DNA of 64,000 nt from Portulaca oleracea. Its lineage: Eukaryota; Streptophyta; Magnoliopsida; Caryophyllales; Portulacaceae. Of the stretch, positions 1 to 10,800 are shown piece by piece (the first letter of the stretch is position 1; each line of letters opens with the position of its first letter). The notes beneath the pieces are model-generated. The model saw nothing but the letters and a program-made list of their open reading frames with translations. It was not told where the DNA came from and did no database searches. The stretch lies in assembly GCA_029582165.1 (NCBI GenBank), contig CM055880.1:1178001-1242000 (forward strand), read 5' to 3'. The position numbers and the translations under genes are program-made.

Positions 1-3000
1 GATGACAAACAGTCTTAAGCAAACAAAAAATTGCATAGAAGCATGGGCACCTTTGCTACTTGATTCTTTTGAATACTTGAACAATTTTTGCCAGATGCTT
101 GTCCTTCCCAGGCACCTTTGCCAGATGCTTGTCCTTTCCAGGCACCTTTGCCAGATGTTTGTCCTTTCCAGGCACCTTTGCCGGATGCTTGTCCTTTCCA
201 GGCACCTTTTTTGGCTGAATGAACATTCCAACCACCCTTTTTCACTTCATAACCTTCCTCCGAACGTTTTTGGGCTAATGGGCCATTCTGAATATTTGGT
301 TCCTGACTGCTTGGAACATCATTCACTGCAATCAAAGTATGCATCTGTAAGCCAAAAAACTACTGGCACTGCAGGAGTAGTAAGAACCGTGCGGAACTCG
401 ACCAGTTACCCCAGGTAAAAATGAATAACAACAATTCCCAGTAAAGTCCCGCTAATGCGAGGTCTGGGGGATCCAGAATCCAAATGTAGGTAGCCCTCCC
501 CCCATACATGGGAGTGCTTACCACTGGTAAAGATATGCCATAAAATTTATGCAATGTTGCTGGCTTACTCTCAACTGTGGAGGGTAGCTTAAGTAGTTAA
601 CATTCAGGGCTCGCAACGTGAACCGCAAACAACTAACTACGCAATATTGTAAGCATGGTAAACACACTTCACTTGTGATGTGTTTGCTGGAAACTCCCAC
701 TTCACCTCCTAAGAACAACGAATTTAAGATCCAATTATTGAAGAGCCATTGACTATTGCCTTGGCATCATCATTACTCTAAAATAGTATTTCCCATTATA
801 GGGACAATGGATACAAAGTGTCAATGTTCTGCAACGAATCCAACAATACAGCCACATCAGAAGTTGAGTGAACCCGATGTCACCCCACGGCAATGGTGAT
901 TTGTTTGGCGAGTGACAAATTAAAGCAATTTTGCCGTATCATGTTAAATTCTTCAGAGAGATCATTCTACACCATTTGTGACAACCCCAAAAATCAAGTT
1001 AGATTTGTATGATTATTCATTTAGGTTGTCATCACAACCTATAAGGGTACGTCTTCCCCAACTCAGTATTTATTGATCAACCCTTAAAAATACCAAAAAG
1101 AAAAAAGATGTTTGAATTTAAAAACAATCGCACAAGTAACAAAAAGTTAATAACAAAACAGCACATATTTCAGACATAAGTTCCACGCTTTTTCAACTCA
1201 GTTTTGCATTCTTGACAATCCTATTTCTATGGGCCAATACCAGTACATAAGAATACAATTACTTTTGTCTCCAGACATTCAAAGATGATATTACTGCAAA
1301 AGATGGAAGCACAATTACCTTTCCCAGCAGATGTAAAGCGTATATGACCAGGTCCAATCACTAGAGGGACAAGATCCCCCTCCCCACCACTATCTTCTTC
1401 AATTTGTTGCTGCTTTTTAATGTGTGTACCAGCGTCTTTTCTGGAAATTGAATCTGCATTGTGATTTTTCACAGGCAGTTCTTTCTCACATTGCTGCCAG
1501 CATATAAGTGTCTCCTCATTAATATAGCATAGAAATTTTAAACTATACACTAGTTAAAACAAAAAATTTATGGATACGGATGTCCCTGCAGATTAATTAC
1601 ACAGCTGGAAGAAAAACAGGTAATACCTTATCCACTTCATTCTTGGCAGCGCATTCCGCTTTCCATTTCCTTTGTAACCTTTTGCACCTGCTATTTCTGT
1701 TCTCCTGAGTGAAGAAAAGGGAAAACACCAAGTCATTAACCCCAGAAACACTTACCCTAATTCACCACCTCAAATTCTTCCATTTCAAAATCTATGAAAA
1801 AGGTAAATGTATGATATGATAAGGATCAAAACAGGGTGAAAAGGTAAACAAAGGCACACAATCATGACAAAAGCATTGAGCATCTGATAGGCACCATATA
1901 TTAGCCAAGTCACAAGTTAGATTGAAGAAATAGAAAAAGAAGCAACAATGTGAATAATCTGTTTCTTAAAAATCCCAGATTTTTACCCACTGCATCAAAC
2001 CATTCCTTAGGAATCTTCATTTCTCGAATTTACAGTAGTCTAGTCATAAACATCAGAACACAGGAGACAATCCAAACCATACAGTAAACAGCAAGTGACA
2101 CGCATACACGAACAATGTCACAGTATTCAGTTTTTATTATTCTGAAAATTAATTAATTTGCAAGATCCACATAATAATAAATAAATGCTCTCTTTAGTTG
2201 GGCTTAAACAATAAAACTTCCAAACATTGAGGAACTTCATAATGAAAAACCATAACTCTTAGCCCTCTCACTAGTATGGATATTGAGGTAACAGAACAAA
2301 TGTCCTTGCTACGTTCCCAGTCTAGTATGTGATGTCATCCACAATATTTACACAAAATGTTTAGAAATTAGAGTGCATTAGATCATGACAAAGTAATGTA
2401 TCACCTTTTTCAATCCATCAGGTCCACCAGATATTGCTGTAGTCTTTTCCCTATTGGCATCAGGTTCAATGCGCCTACAATATCACATAAAGCAGAAAAA
2501 TTCATTAACATCTTTCTTTCTGAAGGGTGTGGAATCAGAGATGGATATAAGTGAAGAATGCAACAGAAAAGTAAGAGGCAACGAAAGGATTAACAATGAA
2601 AACAAGTGAGAAATGATTTAAAACCTACTCTAGACATTTGGTGCACTTCAAATTGTGAGAATCTTGCTTACTTCCATTCTCAAGTTTCCTTTTTTCCTGT
2701 GGTGTTCCGATAGGCTCCCAATGGACATGCTTCTCTTGGACAGTATCAGCTCTCTGACACTGTCTCTTTGCCCTATAAAGCAAATGAAATGGAGGGTATC
2801 ACAAAACAAAGTGATAAACTACATCATACGAAGGTTTACAAATCAAGTACAAAGAGCATGACATAGAAACAGGTAGCACATGTTAGTATATTGGAGAGAA
2901 GAGAATGCTGACGCAAAGTCAAGCTCTGTGGACAATAGTACCAATCATCAAAACAGACAGTACAAACCACCTCAAATACAAAATCAATGCTAAGAAGATT

Positions 3001-5767
3001 CCATCAAATTTCCACAGCAACAGTCTAACAGAAAACCTTATGGTGATTTCTAGTATAAGCAGTGACATGAAATTGATAACTAAATACTCTCAAATGCATA
3101 GTGATTTCTTGCATGCTTGATAAGCCACTAGCAAATTGTTTATTTTGGGATGGTTTAACTCAATCATGAAACCAGCTTCATCATTCAAATCCCGTTTAAA
3201 TAGTCTAATACTATATGTTTCCAGCAGTTGGTCTTGTCCTTTTCTCTTTCTAGGGAGAGGGGAATCAAGTAGCATTTATGTGAAACTAGAATGACCATGG
3301 ATCACAAAGAAATCGAACAGAAAAGCACAGGATAAGATGTGAAAGCAAAAACATCCCCACCCCAACCGCACCCCCAAAGCCACACGCAAACAAAACATAA
3401 ACATAAACAAATGCAATATAGAAACAATAGAAAAAAACATGGTATGAGCTAGTCAGCCTCCATTGCACATACAAAGATTAACCCATCTATGTGTTCCATG
3501 TTCCAACAGATATTGCAAGGTGAAAAGGAGAAAGGAGACGTACAAAAATACCATAAAAACACCGTGAGAGTTATAAAAGCATACTTTGGGTTTCCATTTT
3601 CGTTTGATGCTTTTCTCTTTTCGGGGGCTACATCTCCATGACATACATTGTTTCCAGGAAATACACTTTTTCTACAATCACTTTTGTTCACGCCAGATTC
3701 GCATTTACAATCACCAGTCTCTCTATGATACTCCTTATTTGCCAAAAGTTCCAGTCCAGAAGGCAATGCTAGCTTGTCTACAATAGCATCTTCTAGGAAA
3801 GTTTTGGCTCCTTCAATTGCTTTAGGAACATCACGCAACCCTTTTTCTTTCCTTTTCACCCTGATACAAAAACAAACAATTGCATGTGATTAAGCAGAGG
3901 AATAAATGAGTTACGGACTAGGAGTGTCTTCTATCTTCATTCCCATAGTCCAGGGCATGACGAGACAAAAGATTATGAAGCAAACCGTATCATATCTCCA
4001 TCCTTCAACATGGCAGTTGACTCAAATGGTGGAAGAACAAAACCATCCATCTAAAAAAACGACAATGGTCAGGAAAATGAACAATTAACAGAACACATAA
4101 CTACATGCTACTATTAAGCAAGAACATTGTCAGAATTCAATTAATACAACAAAAGACAGAACAGCAAAATTACAAAACCACCAAATATAATATATTCCAT
4201 TCAATCTAAAACATAAGTAAGTTATTAAATGCACAAGTTGCAAACCTTTACTATAGTGATAAAGACGCCAAACTCTAAAAGACAGGTATTGAAGAATAAA
4301 TCATATCCCAGTACGTGATACGCTTTCCCTTTCTACATATACAAAAATACAATTGAGTGCCCCTCAAAAACTCGGATAAATGATATGATCAGGATTCAGG
4401 TGGGAATAAATATCCAAGCAACTCGGAACAACCCAACTTTTTTGAAGGAAATCCCAGGACTTTTTATATATAAATAGTACTATAAGCTCTAATCGCAAGG
4501 ATTCTTAGCCTCCACATCCCCTTCACCAAGTGTGTTGTTTACCATAACTAGCTATTATTACTACATATGTCCTTCCACGAACATTAACAGCAATTCAAAT
4601 TTTCAATGCATCTCATGATCGATGGCTAATTTACTCTGACCCTTCATTTCACCCAACTAGAACCATGTTTGACCCTCTGACACTCTCAATACCTCAAAAT
4701 AGACTTAATATTCACAAACATAGTTACCGGGAATGCTACATATGCCTACGATCCGTGTTCCGGGAACTATCGTTCCGAAGTCAAAACTCGACTAACTTTG
4801 TGTATAAATTAGCGACCTGCGTTCCTGGTAACTATGTTCACAACTGAAGTAAGCAGCGTCATTTACTGCTATATTAAAAACCAACGAACTTTGAGTAACT
4901 TGTCAGGATGATCAAACCAAATATAACTGGTAACTAAGCTTCTCCTATTAGCTGCAATATCCACTAATTTAAACCATCACACCAAATAACCCGTCACAAA
5001 ACCGATACACTTGAAGCAACTAACATCATTACTGCTACATTCTTGATAATCAGTACCAACTCTCATGAACCAGTCAGGGTCATCAAATTCAACCTCAACT
5101 ATTTTCTTCTTCTAATACCTACAATTTCACTCATTCACACCATCACGTCAAACACTCCATCACAAAAACCAACCAAATTCAACCACAAACTTCAATTGAA
5201 ACTACGAATTCAGCAATGCAAGCATAAAAAAGCGAAATGGACGCATGCAACAGACGCAAGAGAGGGAGAGAGAATCGAACAATACATAGAGAACGATTCC
5301 GTTAGTACATGAATCGCACAAAATAATTCGCCACAAAACCGATACACTTGAAGCAACTAACATCATTTACTGCTACATTCTCAACAATCAGTACAACTCT
5401 CATGAAGTCGAGATCATCAAATTCAACCGCAACTAATTTTCTTCTCCTAATACCTACAATTTCACTCACTCATTCACACCGTGAAAAACTTCAATTAAAG
5501 CTACGAATTCAGCAATGCAAGCAGAAAAACAAAAGGCAAAATCGACGCATGCGAGAGAGAATCGAACAATACATAGAGAACGACTCCGTTAGGGCATGAA
5601 TCGCAGAGGTCGAAGTGGCGAAGAAGATACGAAACGACGTCGGAAATGGTGTGATGATGAGGTTTGAGCAGAAGCCATGAACGTTTGAGACCTTCCTTCT
5701 TCTGAGACTTGCTCAACATTCCGCGATCATCGAACACCAGACGTAGCCTCGGCCTCTCGGCCTCCAT
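1..5767 (-). CDS. COILIN: Coilin (Cajal body scaffold), 5' part of the gene, running off the left edge
   Basis: Eight coding exons are read on the minus strand: 5767-5573, 4050-3986, 3860-3585, 2772-2629, 2474-2405, 1704-1627, 1493-1319 and 325 down to about 51. All have GT-AG borders and consistent phases. Exon 1 gives the coilin N-terminal ubiquitin-like fold (RLRLVFDDRGMLSKSQKK, then LLRHFDLCDSCPNGVVLY), continued in exon 2 by MDGFVLPPFEST. Exon 4 carries a basic KAKRQCQRAD segment, and exon 7 carries the coilin signature GPGHIRF. Coilin is the nuclear scaffold of Cajal bodies and binds snRNP and snoRNP components. The C-terminal Tudor-like region is not in the window. Exon 8 could end at a donor near 51 (AAAG/GTGCCC) or read on to a TAA at 15-17; I favour the donor, because plant coilins are about 600 aa and continue further. 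The start is the ATG at 5767, just before the conserved RLRLVF motif. Introns 1-2 and the 30-bp repeat in exon 8 are described separately. Confidence 0.9.
87..236 (-). repeat. 30-bp tandem repeat inside coilin exon 8
   Basis: Five head-to-tail 30-bp units lie at 87-116, 117-146, 147-176, 177-206 and a degenerate one at 207-236. In the coilin frame each unit encodes ten residues, GAWKGQASGK (variants GQTSGK and WEGQAS; the oldest unit reads GGWNVHSAKK). Because 30 is a multiple of three, changes in copy number keep the reading frame. The four nearly identical units point to recent expansion. Confidence 0.9.
4719..4836. mobile_element. Small MITE with 8-bp target duplication, copy 1 (coilin intron 2 to intron 1 region)
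   Basis: A 118-bp element begins CATAGTTACCGGGAA and ends GTTCCTGGTAACTATG, giving an imperfect terminal inverted repeat. The flanks TTCACAAA (4711-4718) and TTCACAAC (4837-4844) form an 8-bp target duplication with one mismatch. Related copies lie at 19383 and 27340. Compared with those, this copy lacks about 25 bases near its right end. An 8-bp duplication suggests a hAT-type origin. It lies within coilin intron 1. Confidence 0.75.
4853..5616. repeat. Tandem duplication spanning the coilin exon 1/intron 1 border
   Basis: A unit of about 337 bp is repeated. The copy at about 5335-5616 contains the real 3' end of coilin exon 1. The copy at about 4998-5320 repeats the intron start and also the last 33 bases of the exon (5318-5286 on the minus strand). 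A more degenerate third copy seems to occupy about 4853-5000. Shared landmarks include a block beginning CGATACACTTGAAGC at 5003 and again at 5340. Confidence 0.8.
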
Positions 5768-5978
5768 GGATGACCGCGACGGAACTTCTAGAGAGAGAAA
5801 GCGGGAAAGTGTAGTGGAGGAAAGAGAGGGAGAGTCATGAATGGAGGACTGTCAGTAATTGAGGAAGGAATCTAAATTCTCAACCCCCCCTCGTGTTTCC
5901 AAATGTCACCTTTTTCGCCGTGCGTGATTAAACCCAGGTTAGGTGGGTAATTCCGCCGCGCAGGTTTTTTTTCACTGC

Positions 5979-6143
5979 AATTTATTAGGTGCTTCCGGAG
6001 TACATGTTCCGAATGTTACAATTATTCACCTATATGTATTAGGTTGTTCACTCTTATTATTATAATGGTTCACTCTGATTCACATGATTGTTCACTCATC
6101 AGTATTTGGAGCGCATGCTCCGGGTACATGTAATATATATTGT
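5979..6143. mobile_element. Short dispersed repeat with inverted ends, copy 1
   Basis: About 160 bp carrying the ends GGAGTACATGT and CTCCGGGTACATGTAATATA, with several GTTCACT motifs between them. A second, related copy lies at about 24199-24335 and shares the GTTCACTTTTATTA core and the ACTCCAAGTACATGTAATATA end. It looks like a non-autonomous DNA element of unassigned superfamily. Confidence 0.5.
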
Positions 6144-6187
6144 GGGTTAATTAAATACAACAAAATAGTACTTACAAAACAACAAAC

Positions 6188-6470
6188 TGTTGGGATTTAC
6201 GAATGAGTAAATATCCCACATCGAAAAAGTAAAGATAAAGCACATGGTATTTAAATCAAGTGGTCTACTCCTCTTAACACCAATTGGTTTTAAGATAGAT
6301 CTTGGTTGAAGTGGGTCCCCCCTTAGATCTCCCCAACAAGTGGTATCAGAGCCGATGATTTGTTCAGTTGGGCACAAGTAATGTGTGGGAAGATCACCGT
6401 AAAGAGACTCCTGTGTGAAGGGGGAGATTGTTGGGATTCACTCATGAGATTGTTTAGGTGGTTTTGAGCC
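6188..6470 (+). mobile_element. TRIM-type retroelement: 5' LTR, primer site, short interior and start of 3' LTR
   Basis: A 151-bp LTR runs from TGTTGGGATTT (6188) to CCCCAACA (6338) and includes the CCCACATCG motif typical of TRIM LTRs. It is followed at 6341 by TGGTATCAGAGCC, the initiator tRNA-Met primer-binding site. A purine tract (GAAGGGGGAGA, ending at 6427) then precedes a second TGTTGGGATT at 6429, the start of a 3' LTR that decays within a few dozen bases. There is no coding capacity. A related LTR lies at 57623. Confidence 0.8.
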
Positions 6471-7843
6471 GAGAAAAACTAAATCAATCAATGATGCATT
6501 TTTATGAAAAGTTGTGATTTGGCAAAAGAATTTGGGTAGATCAAATTCAGGCTAAATAAGTTGAAAATAATGATATTTTCTATTTAATTGTCAAGCTCAC
6601 GCATTTTTGGATTTGGAAGACTATTTTGAAAATAAAATCTCTCGTTGTTAAAGGTCTCGAATGGCAAGTAGGAGATTGTCAAATTATTAAATTTTGGACA
6701 AGCAATTAGTGTGCTCAGCGCAATTTACTGGAATTGAGTTGAATTACTGACTGAGTAATGTTAATGTTAACATAAAAGTTGCAAATTTTATCAACCTTGA
6801 TAGATATTTACTGGAGCAGTTGGGGACTGTGGTGCATCAAGAAACTGTTGACGATATTTGATAGGTCCCTCTCCCCTCTAACTACGTGGAAGATTCTGTT
6901 TGTTGGGGTTTAACAAGTTACGACAATTTATCCACAAAACCTGCCACATGAGCGACCCACGAGGGGTAGATTCTGATAACATATGGAAATACAACTGGAC
7001 CTGAAATTTGGATATTCAATCGAAACTTAAGGTTTTCTAATGGTAATTTGCCCTATGAGCTAACGACAACAATCTTATATGATGAATTATTATACATACT
7101 AAAAAATAATAACGATCAAAGTTTTTAATATATAAATTAGCTACAATTAAAAAAGAAACGGACAGAGTATCAAGTAGTATAACTAAAAAAATTTAATTAA
7201 AGTAACAAATACTCTAATAGAAAATATAAAAAAATACATAGAAGGAAATATTTGTCTTTTAAAATTTTCAAATATTTTTTTATATTTCGATTGCATTTTT
7301 TCCTCAATCTATTTTTAGATAATAAAATTCAATTATCTATCCTTTTTTTTTTATCTTAACTAGTTTTACATTTCTATCAAACATACACTTTTTTAAGCAA
7401 AATATATTATCACAAAAAGATTATACAATTTAGTGTCCTCCAATATTTACCACATATTAGCATCCAATAATCCTCACCCTTCTCACTATTATTTTTGTGA
7501 TTATTATTATTATTATCATTATTATTACTATCTGCAAGAAGCTCAAACCATTTTTCTCTTATATATGAAATCAATTTTTATGCATTCCAAAAATGAACTA
7601 TAAAGTTTATTTCACACAAAAATAAAATAGAAAGGTTATTTACCAAAAATGAAATAAAAATTATTTTACAAAAAAAAAGAATTTCTATCAAACACCCACT
7701 TGATTAATTATACTTATTTTTGTTTTCCAAAAAACAAAATACTTATTTTTGTTTGAGTATACCAGCTTAGCAAGTTTACTCATTCCACAGCCTCTCACTC
7801 TCTTTGATTGATGCTTGATCTGACCTTCCCTCCATCTTTAGCC
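6471..7843. other. AT-rich intergenic DNA and promoter side of the O-fucosyltransferase gene
   Basis: No gene is supported. The stretch from about 7080 to 7740 is very AT-rich, with homopolymer runs and an ATT microsatellite at about 7500-7530. The last 60 bases contain a CT-rich run (CCTCTCACTCTCTTTG) just before the coding exon, a common plant leader feature. An in-frame ATG at 7811 precedes the preferred start at 7844. Confidence 0.5.
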
Positions 7844-10800
7844 ATGGCGGCTGAGCTGAGAGAGCTCCGCCATTCGAGCTCCACCGGAAGCAGGGCCTCT
7901 TCTTCCCCTCGCAAGCAGCGCGACGACGACGTTTCGCCTCTCCTTTCCGACGCCAAATCCGCTGGAGGAGGACTCGACGACGCCGTCGCCGTCACCGCCG
8001 CCCACCACCAGCGTGACCGCCCTTTTTCCTGGTGGTCGCACTTCTTTTTTGATGATTCTAGAGTTTCCTCTCACTCTCATCCATCGAAGCTCTCACTCTT
8101 CCTCATCATCGCGGTTGTTGTCGCTGGATTTGTGTCCGTCTCTTCCATTATTAGTCGATTGGTCAGTGTATATTCCTCGTTTATTCTTTTAGTTGTGTGA
8201 TTGAGCCGAAATCAATTCAGTAGTTTAGGGTTACGATTGAAATCTGGGACGAGATTAAATTGACAAATGACAATGTTCGGACATCATTGTGCGAGATTTT
8301 GATATTACGCTCGATTTTCGTCTTGATATTGGTTTAATTACTTTGCCCTAGGGGTTCGTCATTCTGATATTGGTTTGATTGTATGATTTGAGCTGAAAAC
8401 AACTCACTAGTTTAGGATTCTGGTTGAAACCTGGGACGAGTCCTGGATTAAAGTGGCAAATGATGATGTTTGGTCGTCATTGTGCGAGATTTTGATATTA
8501 TACTCGATTTCGTGTTGATATTGGTTTAATACTTCGCCCTAAGGGTTCTTAATTCTGATATTGGTTTGATTGTATGATTTGCGCCGAAATCAACTCACTA
8601 GTTTAGGGTTCTGATTGAAATCTGGGACGAGTTTTGGATTAAATTGGCAAATGACAATGTGTGGTCATCATTGTGGGAGCTTTTGATATTACACTCGATT
8701 TCATGTTGATATTTGTTTAATTACTTTCTGATATTGGTTTGATTGTATGATTTAGGCTGAATTCAATTCACTAGTTTAGAGTTCTGATTGAAATCTGGGA
8801 CAAGTTTTGGATTAAATTGGCAAATGACAATGTGTGGTCGTCATTGTGCGAAATTTTGATATTACACTCGATTTTGTGTTGATATTGGTTTAATTACTTT
8901 GCGCTAGGGGTTCTTGATTCTGATAATTGTAGGATTGAGAATTTAATCTCATCTTCACTCCTGATTTCTGTGTTTATAATCAATGGATTTGGGGCGTCGG
9001 GATAATGGGGAAATTGTTTGCTTTTTTGGGGAATTTTAGGAGATTGCTATTCTTAGGGTTTAGTATTTTGAGATGTTTGAGGATTGATCTGAATCAGGAG
9101 ATTGACTTGTTGATTTTGATTGTCAGAATGCTCCTTACTTGTGCAAAAAGGATGGTATTACTCTTCAGTGCCCTCAGGTGATTGAGCTATCAAATCTCAC
9201 ATAGTTCCTCATCACAATGCAAAGTGATTCATTAAGTATGGGTTTAAAGATAATTAGCTGTGAGATGTCTTTGGTTTACAGGTAAAGGAGGAAACGTCAC
9301 TCTGGGAGAATCCAGTTTCAGCCACCACATCTTGGAAGCCTTGTGCTGAGCGTCGTAGTCATGGCTTTTCAGGTTAATGTTAAAAATATCAACTTCGTGG
9401 CGCTTTGTAACAATTTGTTGGTTATATTTCTATGTGCTCTTTAACTTGTTTGATACATGAGGTTCTTATATTCATTCTCGGTATTAGTCATGATGGTTTA
9501 TTGTATCCTTAACTTCTCATACCGTTATCTCAACCTGTTGTGTTAGTGGAAGCACTTGCATTGGCTTTATTGTTGTCCAATTCGATTTTTGTCTATAGAT
9601 CTTAAATGCCTACATTGTCATGTAATTTGTGAATGTGGCCTTCTTCTCTACTCAAGGCTAAATCCTTTCTCCTATTGAACAGTTTTTTCTCCCATCTAAT
9701 GTTATTCTTCATACTTGCAGAACTTCCAGGAGAGAATGAAACAAATGGATATATATTCATTCATGCCGAGGGAGGTCTGAATCAGCAAAGAATTGCTGTA
9801 TGATCCTTGTTCTCCTCCCTGTATTTTCAAACAGATTGCTTGAAAGCTGAAAGCATTGGATTTTTTGAAACTTAGTCTCTGATAGATATTGTGTTTTTGC
9901 TATTGATTTTTATCACTGGTTTATCAAAATGGTCTCATGGGCTTTGTCTAGTTGCTATGTTAATGAATCATATTTTCGGTGTTTCGTGGTTTAAAAGTAT
10001 ATGAACTTGTATTAGCTGCGTGATATCCCACAGTTAATGTATGTCGCCTTGGTTTTGTGCAGATATGCAATGCTGTGGGTGTGGCAAAAATAATGAATGT
10101 CACACTTATATTGCCCGTGTTGAAGCAAGATCAGATCTGGAAAGATCAAACGTGAGGGATCTCTTTACTGTTTATTGCTACCTTATTTGTCCTGAAATTA
10201 TTTTATGATGTGTACATGAGCATATGGTTTTAGTGTGCTATCATGTAGAAATATTCATGTGCTAAATTGAATTGCTCTTGTACTTTATAAAGATGGTAAA
10301 ATTTCTATTAACTCTACTTTTGGCATTTAAGTGCATTAGCCTTTGTGAGCACATGTAACATCTAACTGCCATATTACTTAGCTAGTTTTGTTTGTCCTGC
10401 CGGTTTGGACCGTTTGGTTGATTTGTTGGGGAGAGAGAAAGAGAGGGTGGGGGGGGGGGGCATTTATAGAACTGATTAATGTGTTGCTTTTTTATGCTTG
10501 CCTTGCCGATGGTTATATGATTGAAAACAGAAGAGTTTTGTATTTATGAAATACTGTTTCTCTTCTGCAGGAAATTTGAAGACATATTTGATGTTGATCA
10601 TTTCATCGACTACTTGAAAGATGACGTTCGAATTGTCCGTGATATTCCTGAGTGGTTTTCTGATAAATCTGAGCTATTCACTAGCATAAGGTTTGATCTC
10701 TTTTTTTCCAGTTTCATCCATGTTGTGCTGTTACCTTACTTGAAGTACCCTGTATTTGCTCTTATGTGTAAGATAGTAGGATGTTGGTTATATTTTCACT

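Noticed and set aside
15..50. Stop codon (TAA at 15-17) as the end of coilin
   Set aside because: A good donor at about 51 precedes it, and coilin should continue for a C-terminal domain, so the stop is probably intronic.
2..418. Plus-strand open frame of 138 codons with Leu/Cys-rich repeats
   Set aside because: It is the complement of coilin exon 8 and its 30-bp repeat; the repeated peptide follows from the repeat, and it lacks splice or start context.
7811..7843. Upstream in-frame ATG of the O-fucosyltransferase gene
   Set aside because: Weak context and non-conserved MLDLTFPPSLA extension; GCCATGG at 7844 is a better start. Not excluded.
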